Source of the DNA: Caulobacter segnis ATCC 21756
Lineage (GTDB): Bacteria; Pseudomonadota; Alphaproteobacteria; Caulobacterales; Caulobacteraceae
DNA: 64,000 nt
Assembly: GCF_000092285.1 (NCBI RefSeq)
Contig: NC_014100.1
Coordinates: 3,286,001-3,350,000, forward strand
Direction of reading: 5' to 3'
The notes beneath the pieces are model-generated. The model was given only the letters and a program-made list of their open reading frames with translations, searched no databases and was not told the origin of the DNA. Position numbers and translations under genes: made by a program. Positions 42,914 to 52,095 of the stretch are shown here, in pieces (positions within the stretch are counted from its first letter, which is position 1; every line of letters starts with the position of its first letter).

Positions 42914-44215
42914 ATGAAGATCATTATCGCCGCATTGCCCGCGGCCGGCCACCTCAACCCCATGCTTGGCATCGGCTGCTTCCTGGCAGAGCTTGGTCAC
43001 GAGATCTGCGTTTATACCGGCACGACCATGCGATCGCGCGTGACGGCTCTGGGGCTCAAGTTTCATCCTCTGCCCGAAGCCGTCGACTTCGACCTTTCCG
43101 ACATCAACGCCCGCTTCGAGGGCCGCGCCGAGCTCTCCGAGCACGATCAGGTGGCGCTCGACTTCGAGAACATGTTTCTGGGCGCCATCGCCGAGCAAGA
43201 TGCTGGTCTGCAGAAGCTGCTTCTCCAATGGCCGGCCGAGGTCGTGCTGGCCGAGGGTCTCTTCTACGGTGTCCTGCCGCTGATCTTGCGCAACCACGAG
43301 CCCCGGCCGACCGTGATCCAGTGCGGCGTCTGTCCGCCGCCGCTGCCGCGCATGGACTTTGGCTCATACGGGTCTGGCGCACCATTCACCGACAGCCCTG
43401 AAGAGCGGGCCCATTACCGCGATGTCGTCGCGCCGATGGTCAGGGACCTACTGGCGCCTCTGCAGGCGACCTACGCCCGTGTGCTGTCGGACCTGAATCT
43501 GGGAGAGCCCAACAGCGACTTTCTGCGCGCCAACCTACTCAACGCGGACATCTTCCTGCAAAGCGGCGTGCCGGCGTTCGAATACCCCGCCGGCCCCTTG
43601 CCCGACAATTTCCGCTTCATCGGGCTGCCGCCCCAGCCGCCCGCTCCGGTCGATGTTCCTGCCTGGGCCTCAGATCTGGACCGCTACCGCCGAGTGGTGC
43701 TGGTTACCCAGGGCACGATCGCCAACGCCGATCTGCGCCAGTTGCTTTCGCCGACCATCGCGACGCTGGGTAATGACAGCGACACACTGATCGTGGCGAC
43801 CAGTGGCGGACGCGCGGTGGCTGGCGCCGACCAGATGCCCGCCAATGTCCGGATCGTCGACTACATCCCCTTTGGCTGGATCCTGCCCAGGATCGACGTT
43901 CTAGTCACGAACGGGGGCTTTGGCGGCGTGCTGCAGGCGCTCTCCCTGGGCGTGCCGCTGGTGGTCGCCGGCACGACGGAAGACAAGAAGGAGGTTTCGG
44001 CTCGCGTGTCATGGTCGGGCGTGGGCGTGAGCCTCGGCACCGATACCCCCAGCGACGAACAGATGGCCGATGCCTTGGGTCAAGTTCTGAAGAAACCAGC
44101 GTTCCGTAAACGCGCCCAAGCCTTGGCCGAAGAGTTCAAGCGCTATGACGCTCGGGTGGCCTTAGTCGAGGCGCTCGAGCAGGCGCGCGCGCGCAACGCC
44201 TCGCAATTCATCTGA
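42914..44215 (+). CDS. GT1-family glycosyltransferase
   Basis: A 433-residue GT-B fold UDP-glycosyltransferase of the MGT/macrolide type. The N-terminal acceptor domain starts IIIAALPAAGHLNPMLGIG with the catalytic-type His. The C-terminal donor domain has VTQGTIANADLRQLL, RIVDYIPFGWILPRIDVLVTNGG in parts (the PSPG-like segment with VTNGGFGGVLQALSLGVPLV) and a final helix. It is expected to glycosylate a hydrophobic small molecule, such as a phenolic made by the neighbouring hydroxylase. ATG 42914 has AGAGG 9 nt upstream. Confidence 0.9.
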   Translation: MKIIIAALPAAGHLNPMLGIGCFLAELGHEICVYTGTTMRSRVTALGLKFHPLPEAVDFDLSDINARFEGRAELSEHDQVALDFENMFLGAIAEQDAGLQKLLLQWPAEVVLAEGLFYGVLPLILRNHEPRPTVIQCGVCPPPLPRMDFGSYGSGAPFTDSPEERAHYRDVVAPMVRDLLAPLQATYARVLSDLNLGEPNSDFLRANLLNADIFLQSGVPAFEYPAGPLPDNFRFIGLPPQPPAPVDVPAWASDLDRYRRVVLVTQGTIANADLRQLLSPTIATLGNDSDTLIVATSGGRAVAGADQMPANVRIVDYIPFGWILPRIDVLVTNGGFGGVLQALSLGVPLVVAGTTEDKKEVSARVSWSGVGVSLGTDTPSDEQMADALGQVLKKPAFRKRAQALAEEFKRYDARVALVEALEQARARNASQFI

Positions 44216-44289
44216 CGGGGACGCCGGACGAGCCGCACCGCCGTTCGTCCGGCCCTTCGCCGTCGACATCCGTATGAGTATCCAGGGTG

Positions 44290-44994
44290 ATGGAACTTCA
44301 AACTTCCCACAAAGACGCAAAGGTCCTGGCCGCCGCCGCGGTCGGGGGCGCCTGCGCGTTCGCCGCGACCGCCGCCTTGGTCATGGCGGGCAACGCCCCC
44401 CTGCCCGACCTCTGGGTGCTCGAGCATCTCAGGACGGCGAAGACGCCAGGCCTAGCCGTCGGCCCGGCCGCAATTACGGTGATAGCCTCAGCGGCGAGCG
44501 CGGCCGCGTCACCTGCGTTGGCAGGGTCCGCCACGGCGATTGTGGCTCTTGCCTTGATCGTCCGGCGGCGGTGGCGCGACGCTGTTCTCCTGGCCGCCAC
44601 GGGCGCGGGCGGCGTCGTCCTGGGCCTATTCCTGAAGACCATGTTTGAGCGCGAGCGCCCAGATGAAGCATGGCGCCTGGCTGAAGCCAATGGTCCGGGC
44701 TTTCCATCGACCCAAACCCTGTTCGCCACCGCTCTTGCCCTGTCGTTGGCGCTCGTTGTTCGCCGATCGACGGCGCGACAGAGCGCGCGCGCTCTGGCCT
44801 TGGGAGCGGCCGTGATCTCAGCCGGCCTCGTTGGGCTGAGCCGAATCTACCTCGGCGTTCACTGGACGAGCGACGTGGTCGCGGCCTGGAGCGCGGGGGC
44901 GGCCTGGTTTGGGCTCTGTGGTTTGGCCACCCAAGAAACCAAATCTTCTCACGATCGACTGATGTGGCGCCGCCAATCGTGTCGTCTGCAATAG
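44290..44994 (+). CDS. PAP2-family membrane phosphatase-like protein
   Basis: A 234-residue membrane protein with about six hydrophobic segments. PAP2 motif 1 is KTMFERERP (Lys-x6-Arg-Pro) and motif 3 is SRIYLGVHWTSD (Ser-Arg-x5-His-x3-Asp). Motif 2, normally Pro-Ser-Gly-His, reads PSTQT, losing the His that acts in catalysis. Activity may be reduced or altered. A GTG one codon upstream is an alternative start. It begins 74 nt after the glycosyltransferase. Confidence 0.82.
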   Translation: MELQTSHKDAKVLAAAAVGGACAFAATAALVMAGNAPLPDLWVLEHLRTAKTPGLAVGPAAITVIASAASAAASPALAGSATAIVALALIVRRRWRDAVLLAATGAGGVVLGLFLKTMFERERPDEAWRLAEANGPGFPSTQTLFATALALSLALVVRRSTARQSARALALGAAVISAGLVGLSRIYLGVHWTSDVVAAWSAGAAWFGLCGLATQETKSSHDRLMWRRQSCRLQ

Positions 44995-45071
44995 ATCGAT
45001 CCAATTTCGACACGGTTTTGAAGCGCAGCGGCCCAATATCGAAAGGGCATGAAACCTTTCGGATCCAGGCC

Positions 45072-45566
45072 ATGAAGTTCATCCCACTGGTGCTCGCCGC
45101 TGGCTTGGTCGCCGCGTGCGCCCCCCAGGCGCACACACCGGCCCAAGTCACCGGCCCGAGCGACATCGAAGTCGGCCGCTATCTCGTCAAGGTCGGCGGC
45201 TGCAACGATTGCCACACCCCCGGCTTCGTCAGCGACGGCGGTAAGACCCCCGAAGACCAGTGGCTGGTGGGCAACCCCGTGGGCTTTTACGGCCCCTGGG
45301 GCGTCACCTATGCGGCCAACCTGCGCCAGACCGTCCAGACGCTCTCGGAGAACGAGTGGGTCGGCATGTTGCAGACTCGCGCTTATGGCCCGCCGATGCC
45401 CTGGCCTTCGACTCAAGCGCTCAGCGACGATAACAAGCGAGCCCTCTACCGTTACATCCGATCCCTAGGGCCAGCGGGTCCACCCGTTCCCGAGCGCTTG
45501 GCGCCGGGGGAAAAGCCCACCACCCCCTACCTCGATATGACGCCGGTCTTGCCCAAGGGGGAGTAA
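45072..45566 (+). CDS. Cytochrome c-type lipoprotein
   Basis: A 164-residue protein with a lipoprotein signal (LVLAAGLVAAC, lipobox Cys) and one haem-binding motif CNDCHTPG. A likely axial Met is in YGPPMPWPS. It is probably membrane-attached on the periplasmic face and passes electrons for an unidentified oxidase or dehydrogenase. ATG 45072 was chosen because it begins the signal peptide; the frame opens earlier at 44964, overlapping the PAP2 gene. Confidence 0.9.
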   Translation: MKFIPLVLAAGLVAACAPQAHTPAQVTGPSDIEVGRYLVKVGGCNDCHTPGFVSDGGKTPEDQWLVGNPVGFYGPWGVTYAANLRQTVQTLSENEWVGMLQTRAYGPPMPWPSTQALSDDNKRALYRYIRSLGPAGPPVPERLAPGEKPTTPYLDMTPVLPKGE

Positions 45567-45728
45567 GGCCGCGCCTCCGAGCGAGCTCCACCAAGGTCCC
45601 GGCGCCCAATTCGCGGCCAAGCGGCGATTGCGCGCCAGGGCTCAGGTGACAGCATTCGCTCACGTCGTCATGATCCCCATCGCCACCTCCAGACGCGGCC
45701 GGGCAAGGTCGAGCACGGGGATGGCTTA

Positions 45729-45760
45729 AGCGTTAGCGCCGGCGCATCGGCGCTAACGCT
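45729..45760. promoter_or_regulatory. 12-bp inverted repeat before the AraC gene
   Basis: AGCGTTAGCGCC and GGCGCTAACGCT form perfect 12-bp arms around an 8-nt loop, ending 17 nt before the AraC start codon. There is no T-tract, so an operator or leader hairpin is more likely than a terminator. Confidence 0.6.
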
Positions 45761-45777
45761 CAAACTCCGATCCCCAG

Positions 45778-46731
45778 ATGTCCAAACCGCCGCCCTCAGC
45801 CCTTCTTGATCCGACGGATTTTCCCGCTCCCGGAACGCGGTCTCTGCGGCCGCGCACACGCCGGTCGGATCTGACCATCACCCGTTTTTCCCGCGATGCG
45901 CTGGCCGCCCCACAGGGTTTCAGCGTGCGGGACGCCGAAGGCTTCCTCGTGCTTCTTCAGCTCAGGGATCTTCCTGCGCACGATTTTTGGATCGGCGGTC
46001 AACACCTTCCCGCCCCCGCCAGCGCCGAGGGGTGCGTCCACATTGTCGACCTCGCCCAGCGGCCGATCCAGATGCTCGCGGGCCCGGTCGACACGCTGCT
46101 GATTAAGATACCGCGTCTGGTCCTGAGTGACCTTGCCGAGGAAATCGGCGCGGCGCCCGTGGAGACCCTCGCCCCTACGATCGACTGGCTCACCATAGAC
46201 CCCGTCCTGTCGGCCGCGCGCGCATCATTGCTTTCGGCTCTTGACGCCGCGAGCACGACCAGCAGCCAGGTTGTCGATCACCTGGGCAAGGCCTTGGCCG
46301 GCCATATCGCCCACGTTTACGGTGGCTTGCGCCCGCACGTGTTCCGCACCGGAGAACTGGCGCCTTGGCAGCTCAAGCGCGCAAAGTCGCTCTTGGCCGA
46401 TAACCTGCGCAAGGAGATGTCGCTGCCCGAAGTGGCCGAACAATGCGGGCTTTCGGTGGCTCACTTCTCCCGGGCCTTCAAGATTTCCACGGGCGAGGCG
46501 CCCCATGCCTGGCTTCAGGCGCGGCGGCTGGACCTGGCTCGTGAGCTGCTGAAGGGGGATCAGTCGCTGGCCGAAATCGCCGTGGCGTGCGGCTATGCCG
46601 ACCAAAGCCATTTCAGTCGGCTCTTCAAGCGCGCCGTGGGCCATGGCCCGGGCACCTATCGCCGACACCTCAACAACGCCCTGGGCGGGCTCAAGCCGCC
46701 ACAGGCGGGCGCTGGTTCGTGTGAGGCCTAG
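45778..46731 (+). CDS. AraC-family regulator 1
   Basis: A 317-residue regulator with an N-terminal ligand domain of about 190 residues and a C-terminal AraC/XylS double helix-turn-helix: KEMSLPEVAEQCGLSVAHFSRAF and QSLAEIAVACGYADQSHFSRLFKRAVG in parts. The N-terminal segment HIVDLAQRPIQMLAGPVDTLLIKIPR resembles that of the second AraC protein at 48357, so the pair are paralogs. It is convergent with the PII gene. Its ligand is unknown. Confidence 0.92.
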   Translation: MSKPPPSALLDPTDFPAPGTRSLRPRTRRSDLTITRFSRDALAAPQGFSVRDAEGFLVLLQLRDLPAHDFWIGGQHLPAPASAEGCVHIVDLAQRPIQMLAGPVDTLLIKIPRLVLSDLAEEIGAAPVETLAPTIDWLTIDPVLSAARASLLSALDAASTTSSQVVDHLGKALAGHIAHVYGGLRPHVFRTGELAPWQLKRAKSLLADNLRKEMSLPEVAEQCGLSVAHFSRAFKISTGEAPHAWLQARRLDLARELLKGDQSLAEIAVACGYADQSHFSRLFKRAVGHGPGTYRRHLNNALGGLKPPQAGAGSCEA

Positions 46732-46758
46732 ATTGCATCGCTCCGGTTCGACGCGTGT

Positions 46759-47097
46759 CTAGAGCGCGGCAAGGCCAGTCTCACCGGTGCGAATACGCAC
46801 GGCGCTGGAGACATCCAGGACAAAGATCTTGCCATCGCCAATGGAGCCGGTCGCGGCCGCTTCCTGAATGGCGGCCAGGGCGCCCTTGACGGCGGCCATC
46901 GGCATCACGGCCTCGATCTTGATCTTCGGGATCAGCAGAACCTCATATTCAGCGCCGCGATAAATCTCGAGTTTTCCCTTCTGGCGGCCAAAGCCCCGAA
47001 CCTCCGAGATCGTCAAGCCTTCAGCGCCGGCCTCGGCGAGCGCTTGGCGGACCGCGTCCATCTTGAAGGGTTTGACGTAGGCGACGATCATTTTCAT
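46759..47097 (-). CDS. PII-type nitrogen regulatory protein
   Basis: A 112-residue GlnB/GlnK-family trimer protein sensing nitrogen and energy status through ATP/ADP and 2-oxoglutarate. Signature parts are MIVAYVKPFKMDAVRQAL, EVRGFGRQKG, the T-loop YRGAEYEV with the uridylylatable Tyr, and the C-terminal GDGKIFVLDVSSAVRIRTGE. ATG 47097 fits the family start; no clear ribosome site precedes it. No amtB or glnA gene is adjacent, so its specific partner here is unknown. Confidence 0.95.
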   Translation of the reverse strand: MKMIVAYVKPFKMDAVRQALAEAGAEGLTISEVRGFGRQKGKLEIYRGAEYEVLLIPKIKIEAVMPMAAVKGALAAIQEAAATGSIGDGKIFVLDVSSAVRIRTGETGLAAL

Positions 47098-47267
47098 GGG
47101 ATTGGTCGCGGTCCTGGCGCCGCGCTCCGCTGCAGAGGAAGGGGCCCACCGCCTAGCGATGGGTCGCTCACTTTCGTTTGGGCCGGCTTCGCGGAGATGT
47201 CGCCGCGCGCGGATCCGGTTACGGCCGCAATCAAGACGCCGCGGACGCCGGCGCTCTCTCGCAGGCT

Positions 47268-47960
47268 CTACTGAGCGACCGGATACGGACGCGCCGCGTC
47301 CTGGCGGATGAAGCCGTGGGTCGCATCGGCCGCGCCCATGATCATGAACTGCACGGCCATGGCGCACAGGATGAGCCCCAGGACGCGCACCGTGACCGTC
47401 ATGCCGACCCGGCCGAGGAGCCGGGAGATGAACGGCGTCGCCCACAGCACCGCGACGACGGCTGCGGCGGCCGCGCAGATGCCGATCATACCCGCCGCCA
47501 TGGCGTCCATGCCCATCGAGCGGGTCTCGCTGGCGTAGATCACGACCGTCGAGATGGCGCCGGGCCCGATCAGGATCGGGATGGCGAACGGCACGAGGAT
47601 CCGCTCGAAAAGACGGCGCGCATAGCTTGGATGGTCGGCGAGCGAGGCCAGCTCATCGGCCTCGTCTCCGCCGTTCAGGTCGTTACGGGCCATGTCCAGC
47701 CCAAGCAGGAAGAGGATCGCGCCCCCCGCGATACGGAACGCTGAAAGTGAGATCCCGAAGACCTGCAGCAGCGCCAGGCCGGAGAGATAGAAGATTCCCA
47801 GGAGGCCGATAATGAACACGCCGATATAGACGGCGATCCGTCGGCGGGCTTTGGGTTTGGCCCCAGCGGTCATGGCCGCGAAAACCGGCAGGTTGCCGAT
47901 CGGATTGATCAGAGCAAAGAGCGCCACGATAAAATTAAGCGCGAGATACTGGATGGACAT
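47268..47960 (-). CDS. MarC family membrane protein
   Basis: A 230-residue integral membrane protein with six hydrophobic segments of the MarC/YchE/YhgN family, function unsettled. It has the conserved ALINPIGNLPVF near the N-terminus, FRIAGGAILFLLGLDM, and VPFAIPILIGPGAISTVV. It is upstream of the PII gene on the same strand with a 170-nt gap. Confidence 0.92.
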   Translation of the reverse strand: MSIQYLALNFIVALFALINPIGNLPVFAAMTAGAKPKARRRIAVYIGVFIIGLLGIFYLSGLALLQVFGISLSAFRIAGGAILFLLGLDMARNDLNGGDEADELASLADHPSYARRLFERILVPFAIPILIGPGAISTVVIYASETRSMGMDAMAAGMIGICAAAAAVVAVLWATPFISRLLGRVGMTVTVRVLGLILCAMAVQFMIMGAADATHGFIRQDAARPYPVAQ

Positions 47961-48356
47961 ACTGATCTTTTCTTGAGGTGTGAGCCCCGACCAAGGTTAG
48001 ATGCGACGGGACGTCTGCGCGGCGTCGCCGAACAACCGGCGGCCAATCACATGCCGGGCTCATCTAAGGCTTCACGGCGCGATGCTATTGATCGATTCTG
48101 CACCCTTTCGGCGGAGGGTGCGAAAACCTAAGTATTGGCCACGCTTTGAGCAGCGAGACGACATCAAGCTTCGCTTGTTCTATTTATGGCGAGAAACTCA
48201 GCGACGCAGCAGAATCGATCAAGCTCAAGGGCGCGTTTCTTTGCTAGCCGGGTCTTGTCCTTGCCGGGGGGCTGAAGGATCAACTGCCCCCTCACGTCCG
48301 GCTCCTGGCCACGGCGTGGTTCCAGGCTCGTTGCACGTCCGCCAAGCGCGGTCGCG
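47961..48356. other. Intergenic region, MarC / AraC 2
   Basis: No gene recognised. A hairpin GCACCCT-N8-AGGGTGC lies at 48100-48121. Confidence 0.5.
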
Positions 48357-49292
48357 ATGCGAGCGTCGTCAATCAGGACCTTACGCGTGATCGCCCCCCG
48401 CCACCCGGTGAACGCCTTTGTCGAGGAAGCCGGCGTCAGCGCCGGCCTCACGGTCAGGACGCGTCGCGATTCGGTCAGCCTGACACGCCTGCAGCGCAGC
48501 GCCGACGACGGGATCGCCATCGGGGCTCCGGCGGAGGATGCGCATATTGTCGTCTACCAGGTCCGCCCCCACCCCTCGCACTTGCTGTGGCTCGACGGCG
48601 CCGCCGGCGTCACCGGCGATATCGAGCGCGGCGGCACCAACATCCTGGACCTGCGGGCGGCCCCCACGGCGCTTCTGGGGCCAGAGGTCGACAGCCTCCA
48701 CCTGCGTATCCCCAAGACCGCGCTGGAAGATCTCGCGACCGACGCGGACCGGTGCATACACGGCCTGCATGCGTGCGATGGCTGGTCCACGCTAGACCCG
48801 ATGATGTCCAGGCTAGAGCCGCTGATTATCGAGGTCCTCAAACGCGCCGGGCCGGCCGAGCGCCTCCTGGTGGACCACTTGGTCCTGTCCTTGTGCGCGC
48901 ACGTGGCCGACACTTACGGGCTCGGCGGCGCCATCAGAGCGCATAAGGGCGGCTTGGCGCCGTGGCAGGTCAAGCGGGCCAAGGAGATCATCGCCTCCGA
49001 CCTGGCGGCCGAGACACCGCTCGTCGAAATCGCGGCGGCCTGCGGCCTGTCAGCGGCGCACTTCGCGCGCTCCTTCAAGGCCTCCACCGGGATGACGCCC
49101 CATGGCTGGCTGCAAGCCTGCCGCCTGGATCGCGCCAGAGCTCTGCTGGATGGCCGCGCCTTGCGTATCAGCCGCGTCGCCTCGGAAAGCGGCTTTTCGG
49201 ATCAGAGCCACATGAGCCGCGTCTTCAAGCGCGCGATGGGGATGAGCCCGCGCGCCTACGCGCGCCTGCGCGGGGCCGGAAGCGCCCTTTAG
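48357..49292 (+). CDS. AraC-family regulator 2
   Basis: A 311-residue AraC/XylS-type regulator with the DNA-binding end ETPLVEIAAACGLSAAHFARSF and RVASESGFSDQSHMSRVF. The ligand domain (NILDLRAAPTALLGPEVDSL, then LHLRIPKTALEDLA) aligns with that of AraC 1 at 45778, indicating an old duplication. The ATG has no strong ribosome site. Its stop overlaps the convergent methyltransferase stop by 4 nt. Confidence 0.9.
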   Translation: MRASSIRTLRVIAPRHPVNAFVEEAGVSAGLTVRTRRDSVSLTRLQRSADDGIAIGAPAEDAHIVVYQVRPHPSHLLWLDGAAGVTGDIERGGTNILDLRAAPTALLGPEVDSLHLRIPKTALEDLATDADRCIHGLHACDGWSTLDPMMSRLEPLIIEVLKRAGPAERLLVDHLVLSLCAHVADTYGLGGAIRAHKGGLAPWQVKRAKEIIASDLAAETPLVEIAAACGLSAAHFARSFKASTGMTPHGWLQACRLDRARALLDGRALRISRVASESGFSDQSHMSRVFKRAMGMSPRAYARLRGAGSAL

Positions 49293-49819
49293 TAGGCGGG
49301 GAAGCGTTCGCGCATGGCGGCCTCTTCGAGCCGAATCCTGATCCAGAGCAGCGCTGCATAGAGCGGCAGGCCGCAGATGAGGGTCACGACGGCGTGGAGC
49401 GCCAGGCAAAGCCCAACGAGCTCAGGCAGAATGGCCAAGATGTAGTTGGGATGGCGGAAGGTTCGAAAAAGCCAGGTTCGCACCAGGACATGATCGGGAG
49501 CGATGAAGACCTTCACCGTCCAGACGCGGCCCAGATCCCGTATGACGAGCGCGAGCATGGCCGCGCCGAACCCGTAGAGCGCCAGGCCGACGGCGGCGAC
49601 GCCATCCAGCCAGAAACCCCTGGCTATCGCCTCGCCGATCGCGCCTAGATAGATGGCCACGTGAGCCAGGGTCAGCGCCAGGCTCGCGCCAGCGCCCACC
49701 TCCACGGCGCCAGCGCGCCGAAGGCCCTTCTCGTTCGCGCGTGAACGCGCCAGGCTCGTCAGACGCCAAGCGACGGCCAGCACAACGAAAAGGCCCATGG
49801 CGAAGGTCGCTAGCGACAT
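49289..49819 (-). CDS. Isoprenylcysteine carboxyl methyltransferase-like membrane protein
   Basis: A 176-residue membrane protein with about five helices of the ICMT/PEMT family. The SAM-site motif is RHPNYILAILPE with conserved His-Pro-Asn-Tyr, and the C-terminal EEAAMRERFPAY is typical. The bacterial substrate is unknown. ATG 49819 was preferred over a longer frame because GAGG lies upstream and the earlier codons overlap the GNAT-like gene. It follows that gene by 58 nt. Confidence 0.82.
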   Translation of the reverse strand: MSLATFAMGLFVVLAVAWRLTSLARSRANEKGLRRAGAVEVGAGASLALTLAHVAIYLGAIGEAIARGFWLDGVAAVGLALYGFGAAMLALVIRDLGRVWTVKVFIAPDHVLVRTWLFRTFRHPNYILAILPELVGLCLALHAVVTLICGLPLYAALLWIRIRLEEAAMRERFPAY

Positions 49820-49877
49820 GGACAACGCCTCGAACCAGACCCACCAGCTCGAGCGCGGGGCTGCCCGCGCCGCCTGA

Positions 49878-51032
49878 TCACAGCGCCTTCTCGTAGAGGC
49901 GATAGGTCTTGTAGATCCGTGCGCCCATGGCCTCTGAGATGCGCCGCATCGGCATGTTGTCTTCAAGGATCCAGGAGAACTCGAACCTGGCGTAGCCCAG
50001 GGCCAGACCCGCGTCCCGGCCCGCGTTCATCAGGTGGAAGGGCACGACCTGACCTCGCAGGGTCTCGGCGAACTTGCGCTTGACGCCCATGAGCGGGATG
50101 CGGATGGATTTCACCCGCTTGACCTTGAGGCGCCAAAGCAGCTTCACCCACCCGAAGGGCAGCAGCTTGCCATTCAGCCCCTCGATCGCCTCGTTGACGT
50201 TGGGCAGAAGCACGATGAAGCCCGCCACCTCGCCGTCGATCTCGGCGAAGAGCGTCAACCGCTTGTCGATCACGTCCTTCAACGCCTTGCCCAGCTGAGC
50301 CGTCTCGGCCTCGGTGGTCGGCACGAAGCCCCAGTTGTTGGACCAGGCGTCGTTCAGGATCTCGGTGAGCGCTTTGACCTCTTCGTCGTAGCGGCTCATG
50401 TCCAGCTGGCGCAGGGTGACCCCCTTGGGCAGGCCGCGCTTCAGACGCCGGACGATCGCGTCCGGGAGCGCCGCGCGCGGATCACAGACATAGGCGTACA
50501 CATCCTTGGCCTTGCGATAGCCCTGCTCCTCGACCCGTGCGGCGGCGTAGCGTGGATCGTGGCCCATCATCACCATCGGCTTGCTGTCGAACCCGTCGAC
50601 AAGCAGGCCAACCTCCTCGTTGATCGAGAGGTTGAATGGCCCCAGCGCCCGCGTGCAGCCACGCGACCTCAGCCACGCCTCGGCGGCTCCGAACAGGGCG
50701 CTGAACACCTCGGCATCATCCTCGCTGGCGATCATGCCGAAGTTGCCGGTCTTGCCCGCGCCGGTCTCGGTGGCGAGGTGATCGATCTGGGCGCTGATGC
50801 GTCCTACGTCGCGGCCGCCGCGCACGGCCAGCCAGAGGTGGACTTCGGCATGCTCGAAGAAGGGATTGGTCTTGGGCGTGAGAGCGGCCATGCGCTCGTA
50901 AATCAGTGGCGTGACCCAATTGGGGTCTTTGGCGTTCAGGCGATTGGCTACCTCGATGAAGCGCCTGAGCTCGGCGGTTGAGCGCACCGGCGTCAGGGTA
51001 AGATCCGAGGGCTGCGGCGTTTCGAAGGCCAT
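49878..51032 (-). CDS. GNAT-like acyltransferase-fold protein
   Basis: A 384-residue soluble protein with an N-terminal FIEVANRLNAKDPNWVTPL and the block SRGCTRALGPFNLSINEEVGLLVDGFD in parts, typical of a conserved alphaproteobacterial family that has two degenerate GNAT halves. Its substrate is not known; database names vary. ATG 51032 gives the family-like start; a further 83 codons upstream are open but not protein-like. It is the upstream partner of the ICMT-like gene. Confidence 0.75.
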   Translation of the reverse strand: MAFETPQPSDLTLTPVRSTAELRRFIEVANRLNAKDPNWVTPLIYERMAALTPKTNPFFEHAEVHLWLAVRGGRDVGRISAQIDHLATETGAGKTGNFGMIASEDDAEVFSALFGAAEAWLRSRGCTRALGPFNLSINEEVGLLVDGFDSKPMVMMGHDPRYAAARVEEQGYRKAKDVYAYVCDPRAALPDAIVRRLKRGLPKGVTLRQLDMSRYDEEVKALTEILNDAWSNNWGFVPTTEAETAQLGKALKDVIDKRLTLFAEIDGEVAGFIVLLPNVNEAIEGLNGKLLPFGWVKLLWRLKVKRVKSIRIPLMGVKRKFAETLRGQVVPFHLMNAGRDAGLALGYARFEFSWILEDNMPMRRISEAMGARIYKTYRLYEKAL

Positions 51033-51617
51033 GGACTCTGTCTTCTCACAGGAGGAAGGCGCCGCGGCGGCCCCTTCGATAACGTGGGGTCCGGTCAGGA
51101 CGCCGGACACGATGATCAGATCGCCAACCTGAGTATGGGGCGGGGCGAAGCTCAGCAGGCACCGATGGAGAAACGGCCGCACGGTCACTCCCTTCGCGCC
51201 CCGGTCAGCTCGAGGCCCTCCGCGAGCGACCGGGCTTGGCGGCCGCCGCGTGAGGCGCGACAAAGCAGGTTTGAGGAGCACTCTTAATGGTGAACCGTCA
51301 TCAGCGGCGTCATATTTGACTACAAATGAAATAATTCGCGGAATTTTCGCGGGACAAGACGATACTTAGAAATATTCACAATCCACAATGACGTGATACA
51401 TATTAACAGACTCGTGCCGATTAATATAAGTCTGGATAAGCACGTCGCTGCGCGCGCGAAAACCCCTCAACGCCACAGCCGTAGCCAAACTCCCACGTTC
51501 TATTTCAACGGTAACTTGATCGCGCACCCACGCGCTGATCACCCCGGCTAAGCAGCGGGTCATCATTGACCTGCCGCCGCGCTCCTTTCCGTCGCGGGGC
51601 CCTCATCGGAGTTCTTC
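51033..51617. other. Intergenic region with an AT-rich patch
   Basis: The segment 51300-51440 is clearly richer in A/T than its surroundings and contains the direct repeat ATTCGCGG/TTTTCGCGG. A 66-codon minus-strand frame here has no recognisable features and is not called. Confidence 0.5.
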
Positions 51618-51953
51618 ATGAATGTCACGCCATCTCGCCCGATCGCCGGCGCCCTTCTCGGGCTGATCCTGGCCTCGCCCGTGATCGCCAACGCCGAGGC
51701 GACGCCCGTCCGGGACACCCAAGGCCAAGCCTGCAAATTGATTAGCGTCCCCCGCGCGGTTCATAAGGGTCCGCAGGTCGGAAACGCCTATGACTGCGGC
51801 GGCGTCATCCGCGGTTTGCGCGACCCGAGCCTGGTACGTTCGGCCAAGCAGACCGCCCAGCGCGGCGACCAGACGTGCCGCCCGACGAGCGGCTCGCCGA
51901 GCGCTGGCGGTGGCGGTGGCCGCTCCGATCCCGCGCCCGACTGCAAGAACTGA
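51618..51953 (+). CDS. Small secreted cysteine protein, unknown function
   Basis: A 111-residue protein with a signal peptide (PIAGALLGLILASPVIANA). The mature part has four Cys (about positions 39, 60, 86 and 108), room for two disulfides, and a Gly-rich linker GGGGG near the end. I do not recognise the family. A strong hairpin follows the stop. Confidence 0.65.
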   Translation: MNVTPSRPIAGALLGLILASPVIANAEATPVRDTQGQACKLISVPRAVHKGPQVGNAYDCGGVIRGLRDPSLVRSAKQTAQRGDQTCRPTSGSPSAGGGGGRSDPAPDCKN

Positions 51954-51964
51954 CCGCCGGCTCC

Positions 51965-51989
51965 ATGGCGCGCCTGAAGGGCGCGCCAT
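51965..51989 (+). terminator. Hairpin after the small secreted protein
   Basis: 10-bp arms ATGGCGCGCC / GGCGCGCCAT with loop TGAAG, extended by C-G at each end. No T-tract. Confidence 0.6.
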
Positions 51990-52095
51990 GCCATCCGTCC
52001 ACCCGGCCGACCAACGCAAGCCGCCCTCCTCCGCGATCGATCCGCCGATCGATAGCCCCCTTGCGACGGGAGTGTCGTCAATGCGAACGAGCCCC

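Noticed and set aside
51366..51566. 66-codon minus-strand frame in the AT-rich patch
   Set aside because: No start context and no recognisable features; composition alone explains it.
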